The position numbers and the translations under genes were made by a program. A stretch of 10,968 bases of DNA, taken from NCBI GenBank assembly GCA_947629195.1, contig CANRCS010000022.1, forward strand, positions 1 through 10,968, read 5' to 3'. Below are positions 1 to 6,990 of the stretch, in pieces. Origin of the DNA: an uncultured Bacilli bacterium. Lineage in GTDB: Bacteria > Bacillota_I > Bacilli_A > RF39 > UBA660. The notes under the pieces are model-generated. The model made no database searches. It had not been told where the DNA came from and was given only the letters and a program-made list of their open reading frames with translations. The first letter of the stretch is position 1, and the number at the start of each line of letters is the position of its first letter.

Positions 1-318
1 TATTTTTAATTTATCATCCATTGTTATACCTATCATACTTATTGATGCATATTCTAATACATCTCCATTATTTCTTACTGTAAACTCTATCCTTGATGCA
101 TCTTTTTCTATATCTTTATCGTATACTGGAAATTTGTTTGTTAAATTAACTGCGTTCTCGTTTTCATATATTATACTTAAATTACCTACTTTTACTGTTT
201 TTTTGCCACTTTCACTTCTTGATGTAAAGAATGCTATTGCAATTCCTATTAGAGCTACTAATGCTACAACTGATATTGAAATTATTATTGTTTTTTTACT
301 TATTTTTTTCTTTTCCAT
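1..318 (-). CDS. N-terminal part of an exported or membrane-anchored protein, possibly TasA/camelysin-like (runs off left edge)
   Basis: An open frame of 106 codons starts at an ATG at 318-316 and continues past position 1 without a stop. The start is supported by a GAAAGGAAG ribosome binding site six bases upstream. The product begins with a lysine-rich n-region (MEKKKISKK), then one hydrophobic segment of about 19 residues (about 11-29) ending in AIAFFTS. Next come GKKTVKVGNLSI and a polar, probably beta-rich part with EFTVRNNGD near residues 78-86. A hydrophobic segment followed by an FFT-like motif and a V-G-N-L-S-I strand recalls SipW-processed TasA/camelysin proteins, but the similarity is loose and the rest of the gene is missing. 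It lies downstream of the valS terminator and so is probably transcribed separately. TATAAT-like boxes lie about 20-40 bases upstream, but no convincing -35 box accompanies them. I am sure of the coding region and the exported topology, not of the family. Confidence 0.8.
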   Translation of the reverse strand, partial: MEKKKISKKTIIISISVVALVALIGIAIAFFTSRSESGKKTVKVGNLSIIYENENAVNLTNKFPVYDKDIEKDASRIEFTVRNNGDVLEYASISMIGITMDDKLKI

Positions 319-443
319 GGTATACTTCCTTTCTACATTATAATCCATTCTTATTATAAATCAGATTGGGGTAGAATTTCGATGGTAATTTTTACCAATT
401 TTATTTTATGGTGTTAATTTATTAGTTATTATGAGTTAAATAA

Positions 444-480
444 TATAAATAAATCCTTATTTTATAAGGATTTATTTATA
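444..480. terminator. Intrinsic terminator after valS
   Basis: A perfect 17-bp stem (444-460 with 464-480) closes a TTT loop. The stem has a CCTTAT/ATAAGG core and T-rich flanks on both sides, so it could act in either direction. It lies 65 bases beyond the valS stop codon and separates valS from the exported-protein gene at 1-318. Confidence 0.8.
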
Positions 481-544
481 TTTGTCTTAATAATTGTGAT
501 TAAATTTTAATGTTAAAAATTAATAGTAAAGTTTACAGTTTATT

Positions 545-2956
545 TTAATTTTCTAGGTTTAATTCTATTTTATCTATTATGTAATTTTCTTTGGTTTCTT
601 TCATATTTAAATTTTCAATAAATAATGTTGCTTTGAAATCTTTTATAGAACTATTAATCGCACTCTCTAATTCACTATTTACTTGTATATCTAAAGTTTT
701 AATTGGTGTTTTTAAAGAAACATTATTATTTGTTTTTTCTCCTCTTGCTTGACTTATTATTTCTATAATTAAATCACCATTTTTAATTTCATTGGTATAA
801 CAATCTTTTAATTCTTCTATTTCTGTTAAGTGAATTGATTTTTTAGTATGATATAATTCTTGGAATATTTCTTCTGTTATATATGGGAAGAATATACTAA
901 AGTCTTGTAATAATTTATAAAGAATTGTATAACATGTTTTTTGTCCAGAATATCTTGGTATATCACCAAATTCTTCAGGTCTATATAATCTATGTTTTAC
1001 TATTTCTATATAATTATCACAGAAATTCCAGAAGAATTTTTCTAGGTGATTAAGCGCTAGTCCTATTTCATAACTATCTAAATATTTTAGGAAAGTAGTT
1101 TCCATTTCTTTATATTTTCCTAATATCCATTTATCTATATATTCATAGTCATTAAATTCTTTATCTTTATAGTCTGATAAATGCATTTCTATAAATTTAG
1201 ATACGTTCCAGATTTTGTTTATTAATTTTTTACCTCTAAGTAATGTTTCTTCACTAAATGATATATCAGTACCAAGTCTTCCGGATGCTGTCCAATATCT
1301 TATTACATCTGCAGAATATTGGTTTATTAATTCCATTGGTTCAAATTTACTATTACCTTTAGATTTACTGATTTTTTCACCCTTATCTGCCATAACAAAT
1401 CCAGATATCATTACATTATCCCATGGTCTTATACCAAAATGATAAAAACTTTTTACTATTGTATAGAAATCCCATGTTCTAATTATTTCACTTGCGTTTG
1501 TTCTTAAACTCATTGGTTTTAATATATCTTCATAATTATCTTTTTCACCATATTTCATGTTTATAAGTGGTGTTACTGATGAAGTTGCCCAAGTATCCAT
1601 TACATCTGTTTCTGGTATAAAATCCGTGCACCCACATTCACATTTATCAACCTTTGGTTTATCTACTAATGGATTTACAGGTAAATCATCTTTTTTAGCA
1701 AATACAGGTTTACCACATTTTTTACAATACCACACAGGAAATGGTACGCCAAAATATCTTTGACGAGATATACACCAGTCCCAAGCTACATTATTAACCC
1801 ATTCATCATATCTAACGTGCATGTGTTCTGGATGCCATTTTATTTCATTACCTATTCTTATGAAATCTTCTTTATGGTTCATAATGTCTATAAACCATTG
1901 GTTCATTACTGCATATTCAACTTCTCTACCACATCTTTCATGTGTTTGAACTTCATGTTCTAATTCTTCTATTTTAACTATATATCCACCATTTTGTAAA
2001 TCTTCTATTATTTTTTTTCTTGCTTCTTTTATTTTTAATCCACCATAATTTGGAACGGTATCTATTATTTTTCCATCGTCAGTAAAGATATATTTAAGTG
2101 GTAAATTATATTTTTTCCACCATTCTATATCTGTTTGGTCTCCAAATGTACAACACATAACTACTCCTGTACCTTTATCCATTGCAACTTTTTCATCAGC
2201 CATTATAGGTACTTCTACATCTATTACAGGAATGTGTGCCCTCTTACCAATTAAATGTTTACGTTTTTCATCATTTGGATTTACAAATACACATACTATT
2301 GCAGGTAATAATTCAGGTCTTGTTGTTGCGATTGTAAACTCTTCATTATCTTCTACTGTTTTAAAATTAACATAGTTAAAAGTAGTTTTAATTGTTTTAG
2401 TTTCAAGTTCTGCTTGAGCAATTGATGTCAAACACTCATTACACCATAATGCAGGGCTTTCCTTATGATAACAATGACCTTTATCTATTAAATCTAAAAA
2501 TGATGTTTGACTAATTTTTATTGTAGATGGGCTAACTGTTTTATACGCTATATTCCAATCTGAACTAACTCCTACTCTACTAAATAAATCTTTAAATTCT
2601 TTTTCATATTTATCAGTAGTTTTATAACATAATTCTGAAAACTTTTCTCTACCTATTTCACTTGCTTTCATACCTTGTTCTTTTTCAACTAGTCTTTCAC
2701 TTGGTAGCCCATTATCATCAAATCCAAATGGATAAAATACGTTATATCCCATCATTCTTTTATAACGAGCTATCATTTCTGTTTGCGAATATGAAAATAT
2801 ATGTCCAATATGGATTTTACCACTAACTGTTGGTGGTGGTGTATCTATTGAATATACTTTTCTTTTATCAGGTTTAAATTCATATATTTTATTTTCTTTC
2901 CAATAATTTAACCATTTTAATTCTTTTTCTTGTGCATTATATTTTTTATCTAACAT
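545..2956 (-). CDS. valS: Valyl-tRNA synthetase, archaeal/rickettsial-like type 2
   Basis: This cytosolic class I enzyme charges tRNA-Val with valine at the cost of ATP. From the chosen start it has 803 residues. HIGH lies at 49-52 and KISKS, the KMSKS-loop variant, at 528-532. The CP1 editing-domain region includes TTRPELLPA near 211-219. Zinc-binding-like cysteines lie at 172/175, 411/414 and 439/441/443. The motifs TPPPTVSGKIHIGH, GFDDNGLPSER, GTGVVMCCTFGD and DVMDTWATSS are those I know from rickettsial/archaeal-type ValRS. Ordinary bacterial ValRS has PPPNVTGxLHxGH and GxDHAGIATQ. The short C-terminus without a terminal coiled-coil arm also fits type 2. The ATG at 2956 is chosen because AAAGGAAG lies just upstream. 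An in-frame ATG at 3025 lies inside the T-box and would translate its terminator hairpin. The gene is monocistronic and controlled by the T-box. Confidence 0.95.
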   Translation of the reverse strand: MLDKKYNAQEKELKWLNYWKENKIYEFKPDKRKVYSIDTPPPTVSGKIHIGHIFSYSQTEMIARYKRMMGYNVFYPFGFDDNGLPSERLVEKEQGMKASEIGREKFSELCYKTTDKYEKEFKDLFSRVGVSSDWNIAYKTVSPSTIKISQTSFLDLIDKGHCYHKESPALWCNECLTSIAQAELETKTIKTTFNYVNFKTVEDNEEFTIATTRPELLPAIVCVFVNPNDEKRKHLIGKRAHIPVIDVEVPIMADEKVAMDKGTGVVMCCTFGDQTDIEWWKKYNLPLKYIFTDDGKIIDTVPNYGGLKIKEARKKIIEDLQNGGYIVKIEELEHEVQTHERCGREVEYAVMNQWFIDIMNHKEDFIRIGNEIKWHPEHMHVRYDEWVNNVAWDWCISRQRYFGVPFPVWYCKKCGKPVFAKKDDLPVNPLVDKPKVDKCECGCTDFIPETDVMDTWATSSVTPLINMKYGEKDNYEDILKPMSLRTNASEIIRTWDFYTIVKSFYHFGIRPWDNVMISGFVMADKGEKISKSKGNSKFEPMELINQYSADVIRYWTASGRLGTDISFSEETLLRGKKLINKIWNVSKFIEMHLSDYKDKEFNDYEYIDKWILGKYKEMETTFLKYLDSYEIGLALNHLEKFFWNFCDNYIEIVKHRLYRPEEFGDIPRYSGQKTCYTILYKLLQDFSIFFPYITEEIFQELYHTKKSIHLTEIEELKDCYTNEIKNGDLIIEIISQARGEKTNNNVSLKTPIKTLDIQVNSELESAINSSIKDFKATLFIENLNMKETKENYIIDKIELNLEN

Positions 2957-2982
2957 TACAATCTTCCTTTCATTTTTAATAT

Positions 2983-3210
2983 AAAAAAATTCATCCCATA
3001 TAAGGACGAATTTTCGCGGTACCACCTTAATTTATAATTATTAATAATTATACACTTGAATATTTAACGCATATTAAACGTAATAATCTAATAAAATTTC
3101 AATTATTAAACTCCCTAGCTACCTTCAGATATTCATTTTGTTAATTTACACCAACCATTAACTCTCTATTAAAATTTATATCTTACTCCTCTAGTTCTTC
3201 GCTTTTCACA
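2983..3210 (-). promoter_or_regulatory. Valine-specific T-box riboswitch leader of valS
   Basis: This leader RNA senses uncharged tRNA-Val and allows valS transcription when valine charging falls. Reading the minus strand, Stem I pairs CUAG (3194-3191) with CUAG (3118-3115) and GAUAU (3182-3178) with AUAUC (3132-3128). The internal specifier loop has AGGAGUAA on one side (3190-3183) and UGAAGGUAG on the other (3127-3119). GUA at 3122-3120 is the valine specifier and is followed by a purine. The AGAGAG bulge (3167-3162) and the distal UGGUUGGUG (3157-3149) are canonical. The T-box AAGGTGGTACCGCG is at 3028-3015. Its UGGU can pair with an ACCA acceptor end. The competing terminator is AATTCGTCC paired with GGATGAATT, followed by seven Ts (3012-2983). 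Confidence 0.96.
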
Positions 3211-3216
3211 TTAATT

Positions 3217-3245
3217 ATTATATGATATAAATTTTAAAATGTCAA
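3217..3245 (-). promoter_or_regulatory. Sigma-A promoter of valS and its T-box
   Basis: The -35 TTGACA (3245-3240) and the -10 TATAAT (3222-3217) are separated by exactly 17 bases. Both hexamers match the housekeeping consensus perfectly. Transcription should start near 3210, just before Stem I. The -35 lies only two bases beyond the stop codon of the upstream ATPase gene. Confidence 0.93.
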
Positions 3246-3247
3246 AA

Positions 3248-4447
3248 TTAATTTGATAAGAAATCTATAATATTAATTACTTCTATCCCATCTATTTGTT
3301 TATTTTTAACATTATCCATTGTAAGTATTACTTTTTTATAATTATCATTTATTGCTAATAAAGATTTTTTTTCTCTTTCTTCTACTTTTTCATCCATTAT
3401 ACTTCTTGAAACTTGATAATATATTCTTTCACTCGGTTTAATTGCTATAAAATCTATTTCTATATCATTATATTGTCCTACATATACTTCATATCCCCTT
3501 CTTAAAAGTTCTATATAAATTAAATTCTCATAACTACTACCAGTATCATATGAAGAAATACCATCAATCATATTTTTAAGTCCATTATCTACAAAATAAT
3601 ATTTACCTTGCGTTTTTAATAATTGTTTACCTTTAAGTTCATATCTAGGAACTCTATATATAAAATATGCATTTTCAAGCATCTTTAGATAAGAGTCAAC
3701 TGTTTCATTTGAAATTTTACTTCCATTTTTTTTCATAAATTCTGCAATAGAATTAGGTGTCGTAAGATTACCAATTGTAGATGCCATATATTTTATCAAG
3801 TTATCCAAAAAAACAACATCTTTTATATTATTACGATTTATAACATCTTTTTTTAATACTACTTCTTTTAAATCATTTAAATAATTAATAATTAATTCTT
3901 CATTATCATTCATATTTACTATCATTGGCATTCCACCATATTTCAAGTATTTATCAAATTTTTCAAATTTATCTTGTTCTTTTTTAAATGGATATTCTTT
4001 TATAAATTCATTAAATGAAAATGGATATATTTTTATTGTTAATACTCTACCTGCTAATAATGTAGTTAATTCACTTGATAATAAATATGCATTTGAACCT
4101 GTTATATATATATCTGTATTAAAATCAACTAAAATAGAATTAACAGCTTTTTCCCATTTTTCAACATTTTGTACTTCATCAAGTAAAATGTAGTATTTAT
4201 TTTTATTATTTATTCTTATTTTAATATAATTATATAAATCTTTATAGTCTTTTATATCATAAAATTCAGCACTTTCAAAATTTATATAAATAATATTTTC
4301 ATCTTTTACTTTTTCTTTTATTAAATAATCTTTATATTGTAAAAGTAATGTACTTTTTCCTGACCTTCTAACTCCAGTAATAACTTTAATTAGATTTAAA
4401 TCTTTTCCTGAAATTAATTTATCTAAATATTTTTGTCTTATTAACAT
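3248..4447 (-). CDS. AAA_14/DUF4143-type P-loop ATPase (copy 1)
   Basis: This 399-residue ATPase belongs to the widespread AAA_14 plus DUF4143 architecture, whose cellular role is not established. Walker A is GVRRSGKST (25-33), Walker B is YILLDEVQ (85-92) and the sensor-like ITGSNA is at 114-119. The middle carries LLAGRV and KYGGMP motifs. The C-terminal region (about 285-375) has YFVDNGLKN, then ENLIYIELLRRGYEVYVG, EIDFIA and YYQVS. This spacing resembles a PD-(D/E)xK nuclease-like fold (E306, E329/D331, Q344), with Gln where Lys is usual. The start at 4447 follows a GGTGAT ribosome binding site. A TTGACA-N17-TATATT promoter and a palindrome lie directly upstream. No terminator separates the gene from the valS promoter. 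The other family member at 7340-8620 is a divergent relative. The family call is firm; the function is unknown. Confidence 0.93.
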   Translation of the reverse strand: MLIRQKYLDKLISGKDLNLIKVITGVRRSGKSTLLLQYKDYLIKEKVKDENIIYINFESAEFYDIKDYKDLYNYIKIRINNKNKYYILLDEVQNVEKWEKAVNSILVDFNTDIYITGSNAYLLSSELTTLLAGRVLTIKIYPFSFNEFIKEYPFKKEQDKFEKFDKYLKYGGMPMIVNMNDNEELIINYLNDLKEVVLKKDVINRNNIKDVVFLDNLIKYMASTIGNLTTPNSIAEFMKKNGSKISNETVDSYLKMLENAYFIYRVPRYELKGKQLLKTQGKYYFVDNGLKNMIDGISSYDTGSSYENLIYIELLRRGYEVYVGQYNDIEIDFIAIKPSERIYYQVSRSIMDEKVEEREKKSLLAINDNYKKVILTMDNVKNKQIDGIEVINIIDFLSN

Positions 4448-4465
4448 TTATATCACCACATAATC

Positions 4466-4494
4466 AATATATAATATTTTTATTGTTTTGTCAA
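4466..4494 (-). promoter_or_regulatory. Promoter of ATPase copy 1
   Basis: TTGACA (4494-4489) and TATATT (4471-4466) are separated by 17 bases. The predicted start near 4459 leaves a very short leader before the ATG at 4447. The -35 overlaps the last two bases of the palindrome at 4493-4520. Confidence 0.85.
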
Positions 4495-4520
4495 GTTTTA
4501 CGGTTATAACCGCAAAACTT
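4493..4520. repeat. 28-bp palindrome overlapping the -35 of ATPase copy 1
   Basis: A perfect 12-bp palindrome, CGGTTATAACCG (4501-4512), is extended by AAGTTTT on the left and AAAACTT on the right. One pair is mismatched (A4500 opposite C4513), so 13 of 14 pairs match. It lies upstream of the transcription start of the minus-strand ATPase, so it is more likely a DNA site, such as an operator, than an RNA hairpin of that gene. It also lies in the divergent region shared with the small gene and fic. Confidence 0.85.
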
Positions 4521-4583
4521 TTGATTTTTAGTTTTTTTACGATTACATTTTTAAAGTAATAAATCTAATAATATTTTTTGCAT

Positions 4584-4627
4584 ATTATATAATTGAATTG
4601 ATTATATAATTAAAATATTATATAATT
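4584..4627. repeat. Three direct copies of the palindromic 10-mer ATTATATAAT (shared as an 11-mer with a trailing T)
   Basis: ATTATATAATT occurs at 4584-4594, 4601-4611 and 4617-4627, with start-to-start distances of 17 and 16 bases. The first ten bases are self-complementary. The second copy overlaps the -35 and the third contains the -10 of the promoter at 4598-4626. This is the layout of tandem repressor sites, but the DNA is almost pure A+T, so chance or simple-sequence origin cannot be excluded. Confidence 0.5.
4598..4626 (+). promoter_or_regulatory. Promoter of the 66-residue gene (and probably fic)
   Basis: TTGATT (4598-4603) and a perfect TATAAT (4621-4626) are separated by 17 bases. 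The predicted start is near 4633, about 30 bases before the ATG at 4662. It diverges from the promoter of ATPase copy 1. Confidence 0.7.
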
Positions 4628-4661
4628 TATTTGTAGAAGTTAATAGTAGTAGGTGGTAAAA

Positions 4662-4862
4662 ATGACTTCACGTAGACAAAATATAGAAATACTAAAAGAA
4701 TTGATTAGAACAATTAATAAAGCATCTGCTAATATCGATTGTGAGGAAGATTTTAATATTAATAGAAATGAACAAAAACAATTAAAAAAACAAATAATTA
4801 ATGATAATAAGTATTTAATGATGACGGAAGATTATATGGATAGAAGAAACGATAGAAGATAG
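4662..4862 (+). CDS. Small charged protein of unknown function upstream of fic; possible antitoxin
   Basis: This 66-residue protein begins at ATG 4662. The AGTAGGTGG ribosome binding site six bases upstream decides the start. A GTG at 4653 is in frame but lies inside that site. The sequence is strongly charged and probably helical, with a basic N-terminus (MTSRRQNIEILKELIRTINK), an acidic centre (CEEDFN) and an arginine-rich tail (YMDRRNDRR). I recognise no domain. It precedes fic on the same strand by 139 bases, and small class I Fic antitoxins often sit upstream of their toxin. However, I cannot find the VbhA-type inhibitory motif (S/T)xxxE(G/N) in it, so the antitoxin role is only a positional guess. 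A 27-bp inverted repeat follows its stop codon. Confidence 0.7.
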   Translation: MTSRRQNIEILKELIRTINKASANIDCEEDFNINRNEQKQLKKQIINDNKYLMMTEDYMDRRNDRR

Positions 4863-4872
4863 TAATACTGTG

Positions 4873-4899
4873 AGAAAATTCGGAATTTCCGAATTTTCT
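4873..4899. repeat. 27-bp perfect inverted repeat between the small gene and fic
   Basis: AGAAAATTCGGA (4873-4884) and its exact complement TCCGAATTTTCT (4888-4899) flank an ATT loop. It starts ten bases after the stop codon of the 66-residue gene. Neither strand has a clean T-run after the stem, so a normal intrinsic terminator is doubtful. It could be a partial attenuator that lowers fic expression, an RNA processing or stability hairpin, or a protein binding site. Confidence 0.8.
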
Positions 4900-5001
4900 A
4901 CCAAACTTACAAATATTTATAATCTTGAATTGATAATTACTGTGGAATTGTTAAATTAGATAATTGCAAAATTAAAAATTATATAGATAGAAGGAATAAT
5001 A

Positions 5002-5655
5002 ATGGATATAGAAGATATTAATTGGAATTCATATTTTATTGATGGAACTAATGTACTTAAGAATAAACTTGGGATAACAGACAATGATGAATTAAAGAAA
5101 AAGGAATATGAAATTACTCTTAAAAGATTAGTAGAGCTTCATTTAAGTCCAATAGATGATACATTTGATGCGAAACATTTAAGAGATATTCATAAATATT
5201 TATTTGGAGATATATTTGAATTTGCTGGTGAATACAGAATAGTTAATACTGCAAAGAACTTCTCTTCTCCATTTGCTGATTATAGAACTATTGATAAAAA
5301 ATTAAATGAGTGTTTATCAAATATCGATGAAAAAATAATTGGAAATGCACATTCTTCATTTTTGTATGCAGAAGCTCTTGCTAAAATGTATTATGAGCTT
5401 ATTCAAATTCATCCATTTAGAGAAGGTAATGGTAGAACTATTAGAGAATTTGTAAGAGAATATGTAGAATCTAGAAATAAATATTTTGATGATGTTTATT
5501 ATGAATTAGATTTTAACAATAAAAATGTTGATAAAAGTAAATTATTTGAAGGAACAATATCTAGACCTGGACAAATAGGATATTTAGTAATTGAATTTTA
5601 TAATGCTTTAATAAAGAAAGAAAAAGAAAAAGTAAGTGACCATAAAAAATATTAA
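5002..5655 (+). CDS. fic: Fic-domain AMP-transferase (Fic/DOC family)
   Basis: This 217-residue protein is a Fic enzyme, expected to transfer AMP or another phosphate-containing group from a nucleotide to a hydroxyl of a target protein. The catalytic motif HPFREGNGRTIR (137-148) is complete: H137 is the base, E141 binds metal, G142-N143-G144 form the anion hole, and R145 and R148 bind phosphate. Before it come the usual IxDxFDxKHLRDIHKYLF helix (about 51-68), FAGEYR (74-79) and the flap-region ADYRTID (92-98). The start follows AGAAGGA with suitable spacing. SKLFEG at 179-184 fits the loose inhibitory pattern (S/T)xxxE(G/N), but it lies where a normal core helix begins, so I do not take it as an autoinhibitory helix. 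The gene follows the 66-residue gene, converges on the deacetylase gene and has no obvious promoter of its own. The target is unknown. Confidence 0.93.
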   Translation: MDIEDINWNSYFIDGTNVLKNKLGITDNDELKKKEYEITLKRLVELHLSPIDDTFDAKHLRDIHKYLFGDIFEFAGEYRIVNTAKNFSSPFADYRTIDKKLNECLSNIDEKIIGNAHSSFLYAEALAKMYYELIQIHPFREGNGRTIREFVREYVESRNKYFDDVYYELDFNNKNVDKSKLFEGTISRPGQIGYLVIEFYNALIKKEKEKVSDHKKY

Positions 5656-5678
5656 GATTAAATTAGTCTTAATATTTT
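5646..5678. terminator. Bidirectional terminator between fic and the deacetylase gene
   Basis: AAAATATTAAGA (5646-5657) pairs perfectly with TCTTAATATTTT (5667-5678) around a nine-base loop, with T-rich DNA following on the plus strand. It overlaps the stop codons of both convergent genes, which are only 13 bases apart. The stem is all A+T apart from one G-C pair, so it is weak. Confidence 0.6.
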
Positions 5679-6886
5679 ATTATTTCTTTATCTACTTGTC
5701 CTAAACTGCTTTCTTTATCAGTTGGAATTACTATTGTATCTTTATCTCCATCAGATATATATCTATCATTTTTTAGTTGATTAAATGTATATGTTATATC
5801 AAAATCTTTTCCATTATTATCATAAGCTCTAATACGTTTTAAAAATGTTTTATCAAAATTTTTATTAAATGGAGAAACTTCTTGCATCCACCCTACTCTT
5901 AGTGTTGCTTGTGTAGAATATTCTTTATTGTTATATGTACCACTTAAAATTGAATTAAAGTTTTGATGAGTTTTACTACCTGGGCTTCCATAAGGAAGTG
6001 CGACTATATTAACATATTTATTAGGTATTATTTTATCTAATTTTTCATACATATATCCTACTGCATTAACGCTTTCTTCAATAGTTGCAGTTTTAAAATT
6101 TATATGATTTTTTGTATGGTTTCCAACATCATATCCATTGTCTACTAACCATTTTAACTTTTCTTCATCATATTCTTCTTGATTAAATAAATTATCCATT
6201 ACAAAAAATGTTGCAGTTACATTATAATCAGGATATTTCTTTTTAAATTCTTCTAATATTCCAATCGCACAATTAGGATCTATTTGTAAATTACCTTTTT
6301 CATCTTTCCCTAATACATTAAAATTATTTTTATTACCATCATCAAATGTTAATACTAATGGGCTTTTTCCAAATTCAGTATCTATTTTGCCATTAACATA
6401 ATCAACTAATCTTACCATTCTATAATTTTCTTTATAATAAAATTCTAAATCTTCTCTAAATGCCTTAGCAGTTCTATTATATCCATCTTTATCTACGTTG
6501 CCACCAACATTTTCATTCGTATCCACATTTTCTATACCATGATACATCATTATTGGTACATTACCTAATTCATTAATATTGTTATTTTTATATTCTTCAT
6601 TTGTTATTTTACCTTTAGATATAACAACAACTAATTTGTCATCTGCATTTATAATTTTATCTTTCTTAATACTTTGTGAAATTAATTTATCTTTTTCAAT
6701 AGTTTTATTAAATTCGTAATTTATTTTTAAATTTAAATTATTTTCTTTAGAATAATCTTTTATTTCATTTAAACTCATATTACTTAAATCTAACATTTTA
6801 TTTTCTTTTTTATTACTTAAAATAAAATAGGTACCTAAAGTTAAAACTACTACTAAAACTGATATAATTAGTATCTTTTTTTTCAT
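5669..6886 (-). CDS. Membrane-anchored PASTA-domain polysaccharide deacetylase
   Basis: This 405-residue protein is anchored by one N-terminal hydrophobic segment (about 4-23) after MKKK and acts outside the membrane. Residues about 31-92 form one PASTA-like domain (SLNEIKDYSKENNL, then SQSIKKDKI and LVVVISKG). PASTA domains in other proteins bind peptidoglycan or muropeptides. From about 108 a NodB-like carbohydrate esterase 4 domain follows: PIMMYHGI (111-118), LTFDDG (179-184) with the catalytic and metal aspartates, the metal-binding NHTKNH (256-261) and LPYGSPG (297-303). It probably deacetylates peptidoglycan or another wall glycan. The start at 6886 follows AAGGTGAG. A TATAAT box lies at 6911-6906 with a poor -35. 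It converges on fic and diverges from the 60-residue membrane gene. The catalytic class is well supported; the substrate is inferred. Confidence 0.92.
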   Translation of the reverse strand: MKKKILIISVLVVVLTLGTYFILSNKKENKMLDLSNMSLNEIKDYSKENNLNLKINYEFNKTIEKDKLISQSIKKDKIINADDKLVVVISKGKITNEEYKNNNINELGNVPIMMYHGIENVDTNENVGGNVDKDGYNRTAKAFREDLEFYYKENYRMVRLVDYVNGKIDTEFGKSPLVLTFDDGNKNNFNVLGKDEKGNLQIDPNCAIGILEEFKKKYPDYNVTATFFVMDNLFNQEEYDEEKLKWLVDNGYDVGNHTKNHINFKTATIEESVNAVGYMYEKLDKIIPNKYVNIVALPYGSPGSKTHQNFNSILSGTYNNKEYSTQATLRVGWMQEVSPFNKNFDKTFLKRIRAYDNNGKDFDITYTFNQLKNDRYISDGDKDTIVIPTDKESSLGQVDKEIIKY

Positions 6887-6990
6887 ATTCTCACCTTCTA
6901 GTTATATTATACCCTATATTTTTTTAAAATTCCACGTTTACCTATACCAAATAAAACATAATTACATAAATTAAATTGGGTGAAAGTTAT

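Noticed and set aside
134..343. Plus-strand open frame of 69 codons
   Set aside because: It is antisense to the exported-protein gene at 1-318, which has a ribosome binding site and a sensible signal-anchor. The plus frame has neither.
1215..1963. Three plus-strand open frames inside valS
   Set aside because: All are antisense to a strongly conserved synthetase and have no ribosome binding sites.
2957..3025. In-frame N-terminal extension of ValRS starting at ATG 3025
   Set aside because: The 23 extra codons are the T-box sequence and its terminator hairpin. The ribosome binding site AAAGGAAG and the conserved protein start point to ATG 2956.
5536..5553. SKLFEG in Fic as a class III autoinhibitory motif
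   Set aside because: It fits (S/T)xxxE(G/N), but it is only about 42 residues after the catalytic His and is followed by a further helical segment. It does not lie in a terminal inhibitory helix, so the match is probably chance.
6937..6962. TTTACC and CATAAT as a promoter for the small membrane gene
   Set aside because: The spacing is only 14 bases and neither box matches the consensus well.
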